This document shows, one piece after another, positions 1 through 8,978 of a stretch of DNA of 64,000 nt (position 1 is its first letter; each line of letters starts with the position of its first letter). The position numbers were made by a program, and so were the translations under genes. The DNA comes from Halobellus inordinatus (lineage in GTDB: Archaea > Halobacteriota > Halobacteria > Halobacteriales > Haloferacaceae), in NCBI RefSeq assembly GCF_024464655.1, contig NZ_JANHAV010000009.1, forward strand, positions 62,001-126,000, written 5' to 3'. Under the pieces are notes generated by a model. It was given only the letters and a program-made list of their open reading frames with translations, was not told where the DNA came from and did not search any database.

Positions 1-64
1 TACGCTCCCGGTTTACGTCCTCGGTTCACTGCCGTCCGGTTCACGCTCCCGACACGCTCGCCGC

Positions 65-1045
65 TCAGGTCCACTCGTCGAGGCCGGTCTGGACGAGCGA
101 GGACTCGATGCGCTCGAAGCCGCGTGCGACCTCGTCGGCGGCGACCTCCCACTCCTCGGTGACGTACGCACGCGCGGCCTCGATATCGGGCGAGAGGTCG
201 GTATCGAACGCGTAATCGTCCGTGACAGGCGGGTCGAGAAAGAGGTCTCTGACGCGGTCGGCGTTCTCGATGTACGCCCCGCGGGCGTCGAGCACCGCCC
301 AGAGGTCGCCGTGCTCGCGGATGTCCGACAGCGCCGTCTTCGGCCCGACGCCGGAGATGCCCTCGTTGAAGTCCGTGCCACAGAGGATCGCGACGTCGAC
401 GAGTTGTTCGCGGGCGATCTCGTGTTTGGAAAGCGTCGCTTCGAGGTCCATCAGTTCCGGATTCCCCTTCGAGGTGAGTTGTCGGAGCGTGTACGGCGCA
501 CCGAACAGCAGCGTGTCGTAGTCCTCGCTGCCGACGTAGTCGGCGTCGCCGCGAAGTGCCATATGCGACGCCTGAGCCTCCCCCTCCGCGGGTGCCTCGA
601 CGACCGGAACGTCCAAGAGTTCGAGGAGTTCACGCGTCGTCTCGTGGATGACGTCCGTGAGGCGCTGGGTCCGCGCTTCGAGGCGGGCGGCGGCGACGTC
701 GTCGCCGCGCTCTTCGGCGGCCGCCTTCTGTTCCTCGGCTTTCTCGCGAGCGGCGCGTCGCTCGGCGACTTCGTCGTCTTTCAGTTCCGTCACGCCGCCG
801 TCGAAGACGAACACCGGCACGAGGTCGTGTTCGAAGAACTTCGGCAATCCCTGCACGAGGCCGATCAGGTTCGCCACCTCCTCGCCCGCGTCTGTGGTGT
901 ACGCCTCCTCGCGCGTGAACTTGACCGTCGTCGTCAGATACCGATACAGCCAGTTGTGCGCGTCGACGGCGACGACGCTCCCGGCCACCTCGTCGAAGTC
1001 GACCTCCGAAAGCACCGCCAGACTCCGCAGATCTGCGTTACCCAT
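65..1045 (-). CDS. fen: Flap endonuclease 1 (FEN1)
   Basis: A structure-specific nuclease that removes 5' flaps during Okazaki fragment maturation and base excision repair. The 326-residue protein starts with the family's [10 protein letters not shown]-terminus, where the free N-terminus sits near the active site. It carries the XPG-N acidic site (VFVFDGG, about residues 78-84) and the XPG-I block with EGEAQAS and [11 protein letters not shown] (about 154-182). The helix-hairpin-helix [17 protein letters not shown] follows. The C-terminus QTGLDEWT resembles the haloarchaeal PCNA-interacting peptide. Length is normal for archaeal FEN1. It is transcribed alone towards the left edge; bases 1-64 hold no gene I can see. 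Confidence 0.97.
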   Translation of the reverse strand: MGNADLRSLAVLSEVDFDEVAGSVVAVDAHNWLYRYLTTTVKFTREEAYTTDAGEEVANLIGLVQGLPKFFEHDLVPVFVFDGGVTELKDDEVAERRAAREKAEEQKAAAEERGDDVAAARLEARTQRLTDVIHETTRELLELLDVPVVEAPAEGEAQASHMALRGDADYVGSEDYDTLLFGAPYTLRQLTSKGNPELMDLEATLSKHEIAREQLVDVAILCGTDFNEGISGVGPKTALSDIREHGDLWAVLDARGAYIENADRVRDLFLDPPVTDDYAFDTDLSPDIEAARAYVTEEWEVAADEVARGFERIESSLVQTGLDEWT

Positions 1046-1108
1046 TGCCTGGAATTCGACCGCACGGCAGTTTAATCGTCCGGGTCCGAGCCGGCTTCTG
1101 GAACGCGA

Positions 1109-1690
1109 TCAGGACTGGCGGTGCGCAGGGAGGACCGCGGGCGGGGCAGCGCCGACGCGGTCGGCCAGAAACGACGCTTCCGGCTCTCCGAGGCCGCGCT
1201 CGCGGTATCGGTCGAGTCCGTCCTGGTACGTCCCCGCATCCGCCGTCGCGAGCACGTCTTCGGACGCGTCGGCCGGCCGTTCGAGAACGAGTTCGGCGAG
1301 GCCCGTTTCCCGGCCGGTCCACTCGAACCCGGCTTTGTACATCGCCTCGTAAGCGAATGGGTTGTTGACGGCGATCCGCAGTCGATCGTAGCCCCGTTCG
1401 GCAGCGCGTGGGGCGACGAAGACCGCGAGTCGGGGGCCGAGGCCCTCGCCCTTCGCGTCCGAGCGGACGGTGACGTAGCGGTACCAGAGCGTGTCCGACT
1501 CGGTCCGGTCGGCGTTGAACGCGAGCGCGGCCAGTACGTCGGTGTCGAACTCCTCGCTGTCACTGCTTCCATCCCGGACGACCGCCTTGCCCGTGTTCGA
1601 CATCACGAACTTCCCGGCGTAGGCGAACCGTCTGTAATCGAGCCTGAGCGTCGGCCCGTCAGACGGCCAGCCCAGCACGACGTACTCCAT
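1109..1690 (-). CDS. GNAT-family N-acetyltransferase
   Basis: A probable acetyl-CoA-dependent N-acyltransferase of 193 residues. The central VTVRSDAKGEGLGPRLAVF (about residues 73-91) fits GNAT motif A, the pyrophosphate-binding (R/Q)xxGxG loop. The following stretch RLRIAVNNPFAYEAMYKAGFEWTG resembles motif B, where the substrate end and Tyr/Phe residues sit. The substrate cannot be told. It sits between FEN1 (same strand) and a divergent methyltransferase. The C-terminal 50 residues are haloarchaeal-like and unassigned. Confidence 0.75.
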   Translation of the reverse strand: MEYVVLGWPSDGPTLRLDYRRFAYAGKFVMSNTGKAVVRDGSSDSEEFDTDVLAALAFNADRTESDTLWYRYVTVRSDAKGEGLGPRLAVFVAPRAAERGYDRLRIAVNNPFAYEAMYKAGFEWTGRETGLAELVLERPADASEDVLATADAGTYQDGLDRYRERGLGEPEASFLADRVGAAPPAVLPAHRQS

Positions 1691-1767
1691 CGTGGAGGGA
1701 GACGGAGGGCACAGAAAAGAGTGCGGCGGTCCGACAGTTCCTTTCCCGCCGCTGCCGTAGCGAGTCT

Positions 1768-2361
1768 ATGTCCTCTCGTTTCGGACCCGGCGATGTCCGA
1801 TTTTTCGACCGTGTCGCTCGACTCTACGACGTCGCGATGCCGCCGGCGCGGGTGGGTCGATTGCGCGACGCCTTCGCCTTCGCCGACCGGCCGATCGACC
1901 GCGTGATCGACCTGGCGGGCGGGACCGGCCGGGCCTCGCGGGGGCTCGCTAGCGTGGGAATCGATCCGGTCGTCGTCGACGTCTCCGCCGGGATGCTCGC
2001 GCGCGCTCGGGCCGCGGGCCACGAGGCCGTCCGCGGCGACGCCGGCGACCTACCGATCGCCGACGACGCGGTCGACGCCGCGGTCGTCGTGGACGCGCTA
2101 CATCATCTCCCGGACCCGATGGCAGGGCTCGCCGAAGCAGCGCGCGTCATCCGTCCCGGCGGCGTGCTCGTCGTCCAGGAGTTCCATCCGCGAGGGGTCC
2201 GCGGCCGTGCGCTCGTCGCCGCCGAGGAACTCGTCGGCTTCGATCCGACGTTCTGGACGCCCGAGGAACTCTGCGAGGCGCTGTCGGAAGCGGGATTCGA
2301 GGCGCGGATCGTCCGCGAGGGGTTCGGATACGTCGTCGTCGGCCGCGTCCCCCGGGAGTAA
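1768..2361 (+). CDS. Class I SAM-dependent methyltransferase
   Basis: A 197-residue Methyltransf_11-type enzyme. Motif I is VIDLAGGTGRASRGLASVG (about residues 45-63), which binds S-adenosylmethionine. The acidic end of strand beta 2 is VVVDVSAGML, and motif II/III is AVDAAVVVDALHHLPDPMAGLAEAARVIRPGGVLVVQEF. The N-terminus FFDRVARLYD is typical of UbiE-like members. The substrate is unknown. It is divergent from the GNAT gene with a 77-bp gap and is followed by a DUF3054 protein. Confidence 0.85.
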   Translation: MSSRFGPGDVRFFDRVARLYDVAMPPARVGRLRDAFAFADRPIDRVIDLAGGTGRASRGLASVGIDPVVVDVSAGMLARARAAGHEAVRGDAGDLPIADDAVDAAVVVDALHHLPDPMAGLAEAARVIRPGGVLVVQEFHPRGVRGRALVAAEELVGFDPTFWTPEELCEALSEAGFEARIVREGFGYVVVGRVPRE

Positions 2362-2445
2362 GTCGGGACGACAGTCGGGATTCGACTGGATCTGCCACGA
2401 GATGGAATCCGAGAGAGCCATTAGGGAGCGTCCAAATCGACGAGT

Positions 2446-2868
2446 ATGGCATCATCCGAGGAGTCGTTCCTCGCACGACGCATCGACGCCGAGGCCTTTC
2501 CCCTCGCAGTCGTCGACGTGTTGGCGCTCTCGGCCGTCCTCACGATCGGCGTGATCAACCACAACGGCGTCGAGTATCTCTCGACGGCCCCCGTCGCGTG
2601 GCTGTTGACGCTCGTCCCGTTCCTCGTCGGCTGGGCGGTCGCGAGCCCGCTCATCGGCGCGTACTCCGCCGGCGCAGCCGAGTCGGCGAAAGCAGCGATC
2701 CCGCTCGCGATCCGGGCGTGGATTCCGGCAGCGGTCATCGGCTTCGTGCTCCGTGCCTCGCCGCTGTTTTCGGGCGGCTTCCAGGTCTCGTTCGGCGTCG
2801 TCGTGCTCCTCGTCGGCGGCGTCGCACTGATCGCGGGTCGCTGGCTGTTCTTCGCCCTACTCCGGTAA
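2446..2868 (+). CDS. DUF3054-family membrane protein
   Basis: A 140-residue integral membrane protein with about four hydrophobic helices (near residues 24-41, 49-70, 82-104 and 114-135). The pattern matches the DUF3054 family of archaea and actinobacteria: a short cytoplasmic N-terminus, then helices with ALSAVLTIGVINHNGV and WAVASPLIGAY. Function is unknown. It lies 84 bp after the methyltransferase on the same strand and converges with the MFS gene, so no operon is proven. Confidence 0.8.
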   Translation: MASSEESFLARRIDAEAFPLAVVDVLALSAVLTIGVINHNGVEYLSTAPVAWLLTLVPFLVGWAVASPLIGAYSAGAAESAKAAIPLAIRAWIPAAVIGFVLRASPLFSGGFQVSFGVVVLLVGGVALIAGRWLFFALLR

Positions 2869-2911
2869 TTGCCGGAAGTTCTTTTTGTCGAACGTCGTCG
2901 CCACGTCGCTG

Positions 2912-4243
2912 TTATCGGCCGCGCCGGGCGAGCACGACGCCGATTCCCGAGCCGACGGCAGCGAATCCTGCGAGCGTCGCAAACAGCGCTGTCGGGGTCG
3001 CATAGGTCAGAATCGCGCCGGCGACAGTACCGCCGAGCGCGCCGACGCCGAACACGCCGAGGTACGTGAAGCCGTACGAGAGGCCGCGCGTGCCGGCCGG
3101 CGAGTACTCCGCAACGGTCGCCTGGTAGAACGGCTGGACGAGAAAGAGCGCACAGCCGAGGATCGCACCGACGGCCAAGAGTGGTGCGAGCCCCGCGTTC
3201 GCGGCGGGAAGGAACACGACCGCGAGGACGGCTAGCAAGCCGAAACCGCCCGCCAATCCGTATTCGACCGGCATCCGATCGGTGAGTTTGCCGCCGAGAT
3301 ACTGGCCGAAGACGCCGACGATCAGCAGTCCAGAGTAGAAGTACCGCTCAGGATTGAGTGAGCGTCCCGATCCGGGGGGAATGCCCAGGGCGTCGGTGAG
3401 GAACGGCGGGAGTAGCGACGTCAGTGGGATTGGTGCGAACGCCGGGAAGGATTCGAGAAGGTTCGGGAGGAAGGTGAGGACGCCGCGGTAGTAGAGTCCC
3501 GACGCCATCACGACGACGAAGACGAGCGCGAACGCCCCTGCGAAGAGCCGCCGCGTCTCGGAGGCGAACTCCGTGAACGAGGCGACGCCGCCTTCGGTTC
3601 TGCTGTCGCCGTCGGATCCCCCTCCACCGTCGGGGGCCGTGGTATCAGATGCGACGGCCGCAGTCTCGTCGAACCGCGCACGGATCGCGTACGCGCCGGC
3701 GACGAGCGCCGGCACGGCGAGAACGACGGCGACGATCGTCCAGTCCACGAACAGGAGGAGAATCGCCGTCAGCAATGGTCCCAAGCCGGTTCCGACGTTC
3801 CCGGCGATTCCGTGGTAGGCGAACCCCGTGCCGCGCTCTTCGACGCCTTTCGAGAGGAGCGTCAGGCCCGCCGGGTGGTAGACGCTCGCGGCCGCGCCCC
3901 ACAGGAGCAGCGCGAGCGTGACCACGAGGAGGTTCGGCGCGACGCCGAGGAGGACGAACGAGCCAGCCATCCCGAACAGACAGAGCGTGATGAGTCGCCG
4001 CGAGCCGATTCGATCGACAAGCACGCCCCCCGGAAGCGCGCCCACGCCGAAGAGACCGTATCCCGCGGTCACGACCAGTCCCAGCGTGGCCGCCGTCACC
4101 TCGAACTCGGCGACGCCGAGCGAGAGCACGTCGAACTCCGTGAGCCAGATCGAGACGAAGATCGGGATCGAAAGCTCGTAGGTGTGGACCATCCCGTGGG
4201 CGAGCATCACCAACGCGACGATCGACCGATCGTTCGAGTTCAC
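2912..4243 (-). CDS. MFS transporter
   Basis: A 443-residue Major Facilitator Superfamily permease, probably a proton-coupled exporter or uptake protein in the cytoplasmic membrane. The first half has the motif-A loop GGVLVDRIGSRR between helices 2 and 3, and the second half has the related GGKLTDRMPVEYG. About 12 helices are split by a hydrophilic loop of about 30 residues (TTAPDGGGGSDGDSRTEGG). The start codon is GTG at 4243; the next in-frame Met (residue 13) would cut into helix 1. The substrate is unknown. Its upstream region contains overlapping inverted repeats (see 4281-4332). Confidence 0.88.
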   Translation of the reverse strand: MNSNDRSIVALVMLAHGMVHTYELSIPIFVSIWLTEFDVLSLGVAEFEVTAATLGLVVTAGYGLFGVGALPGGVLVDRIGSRRLITLCLFGMAGSFVLLGVAPNLLVVTLALLLWGAAASVYHPAGLTLLSKGVEERGTGFAYHGIAGNVGTGLGPLLTAILLLFVDWTIVAVVLAVPALVAGAYAIRARFDETAAVASDTTAPDGGGGSDGDSRTEGGVASFTEFASETRRLFAGAFALVFVVVMASGLYYRGVLTFLPNLLESFPAFAPIPLTSLLPPFLTDALGIPPGSGRSLNPERYFYSGLLIVGVFGQYLGGKLTDRMPVEYGLAGGFGLLAVLAVVFLPAANAGLAPLLAVGAILGCALFLVQPFYQATVAEYSPAGTRGLSYGFTYLGVFGVGALGGTVAGAILTYATPTALFATLAGFAAVGSGIGVVLARRGR

Positions 4244-4280
4244 GTCGTACGTTCCGGGGACCGGTTAGTTCAACGCTCCG

Positions 4281-4332
4281 GTGTGGGACACGCTGCATCG
4301 GTTAGTGTGTTGCTGTGTCACACTAAGACACA
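4281..4332. promoter_or_regulatory. Cluster of overlapping inverted repeats upstream of the MFS gene
   Basis: The stretch has GTGT-GGG-ACAC (4281-4291), AGTGTG-N9-CACACT (4304-4324) and TGTGTC-N7-GACACA (4314-4332). They lie 38-89 bp before the MFS start. Dyads of this size in a promoter region are consistent with operator sites; the role is inferred. The first 11-mer recurs at 47138-47148 before the IclR gene. Confidence 0.4.
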
Positions 4333-4507
4333 GGCAAAAAACGTACGAATCGTACAATCCGGCGACCCCATTATTTTGGTTCTGAGTGCCTCTGCGTCGT
4401 GACTTGCCTTCATAACTTATGTGAAACCATCCAAACAGCGACGACAAATATATCAGTTAGAGATGGGAAACAATTATATTCCCTACTTCCGTAGTATATA
4501 TTGTATT

Positions 4508-4744
4508 ATGACAGGGTACTACGACTACGTTCTCGGACTCATTCCACTCGCACTGTTCGGCCTGACCGGCGGCCTTGTGCAGACCAGCCTCTCTCTCACC
4601 CAAGCAGTGCCCATCGCGGCCGCCGTCGCGGCAGGAATCATCGGACACGCACTCTTCGTCCGCGCGCCGGTTTCCACCGGTGCCCGATCCAGTTTCGACG
4701 GGACCGACACCCGAAAGAACGTTCGGCTGCAGAACGCCGACTGA
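4508..4744 (+). CDS. Small two-helix membrane protein
   Basis: A 78-residue protein with two hydrophobic helices (about residues 7-26 and 34-54) and a short basic, polar tail. I place the start at 4508 (MTGYYDYVLGLIP) because the residues upstream in the same frame are polar, low in GC and include promoter-like A/T-rich DNA. Similar short proteins beginning with MTGYYD are, to my recollection, widespread and unnamed in haloarchaea. Function is unknown. The 80-bp hairpin repeat begins six bases after its stop. Confidence 0.7.
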   Translation: MTGYYDYVLGLIPLALFGLTGGLVQTSLSLTQAVPIAAAVAAGIIGHALFVRAPVSTGARSSFDGTDTRKNVRLQNAD

Positions 4745-4750
4745 ACGTTC

Positions 4751-4830
4751 AGAGGGATTCTCGTAACTGTCCGGATATACTCGCCGTGCCGTCCGGCGAG
4801 AAATCTACGAGGGCTTACGATACTCCCTCT
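4751..4830 (+). repeat. 80-bp hairpin repeat, copy 1
   Basis: An element with 16-bp terminal inverted repeats (AGAGGGATTCTCGTAA at the left, 14/16 matched at the right). Inside are two 9-nt unpaired segments (CTGTCCGGA and TACGAGGGC) and a second, inner stem around the 7-nt loop TGCCGTC. It shares length and layout with the copies at 55814 and 61373. It starts six bases after a stop codon and could act as a terminator-like hairpin as well as a mobile remnant. Confidence 0.75.
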
Positions 4831-4944
4831 CAGTTCCCTGTCGCATCGCCGTTTCTTGTACGATACGTCCCGCGTATTCGTTTCTGAATCCCGCACCTCA
4901 CAGTTTCCCGCACGTTCTTACCGCTGGCCGTCGAACGCGGTCGT

Positions 4945-5943
4945 ATGACTGAGACGCTGTTTCTGGAAAGTTCGGACGTCGACGGCCTCGCGACGCCCGC
5001 GGAGTTCGTCGACGCCGTCCGCGACGCGTACCGACAGCGCGGCGAGGGGGCTCCCGCCGAACCGCGAACGAAACTCGGCAACGCCGATCCACCGGGCTTT
5101 CTCACGACGTATGCGGCGATCCTCCCGGACACCGGCGCGATGGGCGGCTATATGTACACCGCCGGCTTCGGAGCCGAGGACGCGTGGTTCACGACGCCGA
5201 TCTTCGATTCGGAGTCCGGCGAACCGCTCGCGCTGCTCGACGGCGCGAGTATGAATCCCTTCAAGACCGGTGCGACAGGCGCCGTCGCGGCCGACGAACT
5301 GGCACGCGAGGACGCCAGCTCCGCGGCGATCATCGGCAGCGGCGCACAGGCGCGCGGCCAACTCCGTGCGCTGGCGACGGTCCGCGATCTGGAGACCGTC
5401 TGGGTCTACTCGCCGACGAAAGAGCACCGCGAAGCGTTCGCCGGCGAGATGGACCGCCGACTCGACGGCAGCGTCGCCGCCGTCGCCTCGGCCGCCGCGG
5501 CCATCGAGGGCGCCGACATCGTGGTGACTGCGACGAACGCCAGCGGACCGGTCTTCGACGGCGACGCGCTCGAAGAGGGGACCCACGTCACCGCGATGGG
5601 TCAGTACAACCCCGAGAAGCGCGAACTCGACGCCGCGACCATCGAGCGCGCGAAGTACGTGCCCGACCTCCGCGACCGCGCGTTCCAGGACGCCGGCTCG
5701 TTCCTCCACGCACTCGAGGAAGGCGTCGTCGACGAGGACCACGTCCACGCCGAGCTGGGCGACGTCGTCGCCGGCAACGCCCCCGGCCGGGAGTCCGACG
5801 AGGAGATCACCGTCTTCGACAGCGGCGGAACCGGTATCGAGACGGTCGCCGGCGCGTACCTGCTCTACGAGAAGGCGACGGAGGCCGGCCTGGGAGAGAC
5901 GATCGACTTCGCGCCCGGCAGCCAGGCGCTCACTGGCGAATAA
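4945..5943 (+). CDS. Ornithine cyclodeaminase / mu-crystallin family dehydrogenase
   Basis: A 332-residue NAD(P)-dependent enzyme. The N-terminal half has the substrate-binding MNPFKTGATGAVAADEL (about residues 103-119), equivalent to the RTGAxxGVA region of the family. The Rossmann motif is AAIIGSGAQARGQLRAL (about 128-144). Residues after 180 include VVTATNASGPVFDGDALEEGTHVTAMG, also family-typical. Family members are ornithine cyclodeaminase, archaeal alanine dehydrogenase and related imine reductases, and the sequence alone does not separate them. It appears monocistronic. Confidence 0.88.
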   Translation: MTETLFLESSDVDGLATPAEFVDAVRDAYRQRGEGAPAEPRTKLGNADPPGFLTTYAAILPDTGAMGGYMYTAGFGAEDAWFTTPIFDSESGEPLALLDGASMNPFKTGATGAVAADELAREDASSAAIIGSGAQARGQLRALATVRDLETVWVYSPTKEHREAFAGEMDRRLDGSVAAVASAAAAIEGADIVVTATNASGPVFDGDALEEGTHVTAMGQYNPEKRELDAATIERAKYVPDLRDRAFQDAGSFLHALEEGVVDEDHVHAELGDVVAGNAPGRESDEEITVFDSGGTGIETVAGAYLLYEKATEAGLGETIDFAPGSQALTGE

Positions 5944-5963
5944 GTCGGAGGCAAAGCGACACG

Positions 5964-7031
5964 TTACTGCAGCCGATAGCGCAGCAGCGCCGCGATGCCG
6001 CCCAGATTCCGGAGTTGCTGTCCGGGGTCGAACTCGCCGGAGAAGACGGTGACCTCGCCGCCCTGCCGTTCGACCGACTGGATGACGTCGTTGACGTCGA
6101 CGTCCCAGTCGCCGTCGCCCTGCCGTTCCTGTCGGAGGCGGTCGTCGACGACGAGCAGTTCTTCGACGGCGCCGAACTCTGCGGCCTCGGCGACCTCGTC
6201 GATCCCGTAGGCGACTTTCTCGCCGGTCGCGATGCCTTCCATCAGATCGTCGAGGAGTTCGGCCTCCTTCGAGATCCGGGTCTGCGTCTGGACTTCGTCG
6301 ACGGCGCCGCGTTTCAGCACCTCGTGGACGCCGCGGTCGCCGACGCCCGCCGTGTCGACGACGGTGAGCAGGTCGGCGACGTCGGGGTGGTTCTCCTCGA
6401 TGTAATCCCGTGCGTCCTGCTTCGTGAAGCCCGGACCGGCGAGGATGATCGCGTCGACGTCCATCCGCGAGAGCGCCTTCCCCAGCTCGGCGAACAGCTC
6501 CGAGCGCGGGCGGGCGTACTCGCCCTTGCCGGTCGGCGCGGTGAACGAGAAGCGCTCTTCGGTGCCGTACTGTGCGACCGTGTGAATGTGTGCTTCGCCT
6601 TCCTCGACGGTCGCGATGGCGACGTCGGCGTTCTCGGCGGCCTCTTCGGCCTCCTCGATCCGTTCGACCTGGTCCGGCTTGAAGTGCTTCTCGATCGTGA
6701 TCTCGTCGTGTTCCTCGACGTTGAGCGTGTGGTGGTGCCCGAGCTGGTCCTCGCGCGAGCAGTCGACGATCTCGCCGCCGACTCGAAGACGGTTCGCGAA
6801 GCGCGCGAACTCGACGTCGTCGACTTCGATCGTCACGAACAGATGCTCGCGCTGGCCGCCCGTGTCCCGGAGGTTCTCGTCGTCGCGCTGAATACGGCGC
6901 GTGGTGTCGCCGGAGACGAGATCGCCGGATTCGAGGACGTGCGAGAGGTGCCACAGGTCGTCGACGTTCTCGGGGACGAGCGTCATCCGCTCGCGCCCCT
7001 CCTCGCCGCGGCCGCGGCTCGAAATTCGCAT
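5964..7031 (-). CDS. pelA: mRNA surveillance protein pelota (aPelota)
   Basis: A ribosome-rescue factor that resembles eRF1 but lacks the GGQ loop. With aEF1A and ABCE1 it splits ribosomes stalled without a stop codon. The 355 residues have the N-terminal Sm-like domain ([22 protein letters not shown], with the TTRR segment nearby). The central domain is [19 protein letters not shown], and the C-terminal domain is [26 protein letters not shown]. Length is normal for the archaeal family. RqcH, another rescue factor, lies 2.9 kb away on the same strand. Confidence 0.96.
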   Translation of the reverse strand: MRISSRGRGEEGRERMTLVPENVDDLWHLSHVLESGDLVSGDTTRRIQRDDENLRDTGGQREHLFVTIEVDDVEFARFANRLRVGGEIVDCSREDQLGHHHTLNVEEHDEITIEKHFKPDQVERIEEAEEAAENADVAIATVEEGEAHIHTVAQYGTEERFSFTAPTGKGEYARPRSELFAELGKALSRMDVDAIILAGPGFTKQDARDYIEENHPDVADLLTVVDTAGVGDRGVHEVLKRGAVDEVQTQTRISKEAELLDDLMEGIATGEKVAYGIDEVAEAAEFGAVEELLVVDDRLRQERQGDGDWDVDVNDVIQSVERQGGEVTVFSGEFDPGQQLRNLGGIAALLRYRLQ

Positions 7032-7065
7032 ATCCCCGATTTCGGACGCGGGGAGAAAGATCCTG

Positions 7066-7761
7066 CTATAGCGACCCGCGCTGGGCGTCCGCCAGTCCGT
7101 CGGCGAACCCGCGACCGAACAGGTAGTACGTCACGACCTGCACGTAGAAGAGGGCGAAAATCCCGACGACGACGATACCCAACAGGCTCGCGATAGTCCC
7201 GAGCACGAGCCCGACGACGACGGCGAGCACCCACGCGATCAGGTAATCGGAGGTCGTCGCCGCCGCGAGCACCGTCGAGACGTCGAAGGCGGCCGCCATC
7301 GAGTCCTCGCGGGCGAAGTTCGCGAACATCGCCGGCGCGACGTAGCCGAGCAGCAGCGCGAACGCGACGAAGGCGAAGAACGCGACGACGGTCAAGAGCC
7401 CGCCGAGTCCGCCGAGACCGCCGTCCGATCCGGTTCCGACTACGGGGCCGGCGCCGGACCCGATCGCGGAGCCGAATCCCGTGACGATCCCGACGACGAA
7501 CATCGCCACGACGACGACGAGCGAGACGGCGATGTTGACGCCGATCAGTTTCAGGCCGTCGACGAACAGGTCGCCCCACTCGTCGAAGGCCGGCGGGGTG
7601 GCGTCTCCGCGGGTCGTGCCGCGCAACACGCGAACGTAGTACCCCTGAAGGAGCGGAATCGGGAGAACGAGCACCGAGAGGACGCTCAACAGTCCCCCGA
7701 TGAGTATCGTGCGAAGCCAGTCGTCGCTATCGAGCGGATAGTGGAGGGCATCCGACAGCAT
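7066..7761 (-). CDS. DUF4013 membrane protein (first of two)
   Basis: A 231-residue integral membrane protein of the DUF4013 family. The start at 7761 ([23 protein letters not shown]) is chosen because it aligns with the paralogue at 8979-9692 (MIQDSLQYLRNDENWVTTVLIGG). The longer frame upstream is polar and unlike the family. Conserved features are [32 protein letters not shown], then about four hydrophobic helices separated by Gly-rich loops. Function is unknown. The two paralogues flank the HiPIP-like lipoprotein gene. Confidence 0.85.
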   Translation of the reverse strand: MLSDALHYPLDSDDWLRTILIGGLLSVLSVLVLPIPLLQGYYVRVLRGTTRGDATPPAFDEWGDLFVDGLKLIGVNIAVSLVVVVAMFVVGIVTGFGSAIGSGAGPVVGTGSDGGLGGLGGLLTVVAFFAFVAFALLLGYVAPAMFANFAREDSMAAAFDVSTVLAAATTSDYLIAWVLAVVVGLVLGTIASLLGIVVVGIFALFYVQVVTYYLFGRGFADGLADAQRGSL

Positions 7762-7927
7762 CGACTCGGAGGAATCAGTGGAGAAAGGTAAGTTTAGGGA
7801 ATCGTCGGCCTCGTCGAGACTTTCAGAGCGTGACCAGACCCCCACGCTAGCGCCGTGAGCCCAGACCGATTCAGTGCTTTCTGTCAGGGACCGATAGGCC
7901 GAGTGGAGTTCTCCACTCTGGATGGCT

Positions 7928-8710
7928 CTATTCCAGTTCTTCGCTGACAGCTTCCCAGGCCGCACACCAGTCCTCGACAGCGATGTACCCTTCAACCGCT
8001 GCGCACGCGCCCCATCCGTCGCCGTTCTTGTCAGGAATGAACTCCGCACAGTTACCACAGGACATCCCAGGCTGGGCTACGCCGTCGGCGATTTTCTCGA
8101 CGGACTCGCCAAAGCTCACGTTCGCCTGGGCGAGGAGTTCGTCTGGGTCGCGCTCTTCTCCGGCCTGGGAGATCGCCGTCCGGTATTCGGTAGGGACCTC
8201 GGCCGTCGCGAGTTCGTCCTCGCTCATCCCTTCGGGAACCTCGGGTTCCGGTAGCTCCTCCCAGATGGTACACCAATCAGCGCCACCGATATAGCCCTCG
8301 ACCGCGGCACAGGCACCGAACCCGTCGCCGTTCCTGTCAGCGATATATTCACTGCAATTCGCGCAGCACCGCCCGGGTTGGTGGGCCGCGTTCTCTAGCG
8401 CCTCGTCGTACTCCGAGAACTGGACGTCGACCTTGATCTGGAGTTCGTCCGGAGTGCGCGTTTCACCGCCGATCGAGTCCGCCGTCCGATACTCCTGAGG
8501 CACCGGGCCGTGCTCGAACTCGTCCGCCGAGACGCCCTCGGGGAGCTCTTCGTCCGTATCAGTCTCCCGATCCCCGTCCTCGCCATCTGCCGGTTCGGTT
8601 GGAGATGACTCTTGTTCGGGCGTGCCCGCACAGCCAGCGGCACCAACAATCGCTGAGCTTCCTGCCAGCTGTAAAAACCGTCTCCGTGACTCTGATTGAC
8701 GCCCTCTCAT
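7928..8710 (-). CDS. Tat lipoprotein with two HiPIP-like Fe-S domains
   Basis: A 260-residue exported protein. SRRRFLQLAG (residues 8-17) is a Tat signal and GAAGC (Cys27) a lipobox, so it is probably tethered to the outside of the membrane. After an acidic linker come two copies of one domain (about 57-150 and 159-252), each with VPxEYRTAxSxxGxxRxPDEL. Each then has C-x2-C-x14-C-x12-C: Cys116, 119, 134, 147 and Cys218, 221, 236, 249. The end of each (C-x6-I-x3-[DE]-W-C-x2-W) closely resembles the high-potential iron-sulfur protein signature, with an acidic residue in place of the usual Gly. It is inferred to carry two [4Fe-4S] clusters for extracytoplasmic electron transfer. Confidence 0.75.
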   Translation of the reverse strand: MRGRQSESRRRFLQLAGSSAIVGAAGCAGTPEQESSPTEPADGEDGDRETDTDEELPEGVSADEFEHGPVPQEYRTADSIGGETRTPDELQIKVDVQFSEYDEALENAAHQPGRCCANCSEYIADRNGDGFGACAAVEGYIGGADWCTIWEELPEPEVPEGMSEDELATAEVPTEYRTAISQAGEERDPDELLAQANVSFGESVEKIADGVAQPGMSCGNCAEFIPDKNGDGWGACAAVEGYIAVEDWCAAWEAVSEELE

Positions 8711-8978
8711 AATGTGTATTATTAATCATCCAAGTGGTAAAGCAACGAGGGTTGGTATCTCAGGTAGTATATTAAAATAAACTAATTTATGGTGATTGAT
8801 TGGACAATCACAACTAGTCGGGGGAGCCTGAGTCGGTCCGACGGGGCGGAAGAAGTTCGCACCCAAGATACTGCAGCACTCCCGAAAACGACCGCCGGCT
8901 GCGGGTTTCAAGAGCAGATCCGTAGCGAAAGTCAGAACGCGGTGTGAGAGCCGACGTTGGGTGTCGAAGTTCCGGCTC

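Noticed and set aside
4918-6954. 678-residue minus-strand frame across the ornithine cyclodeaminase and pelota genes
   Set aside because: Arg-rich shadow without a domain that overlaps two well-supported genes. Same reasoning for the 670-residue plus-strand frame at 5184-7196.
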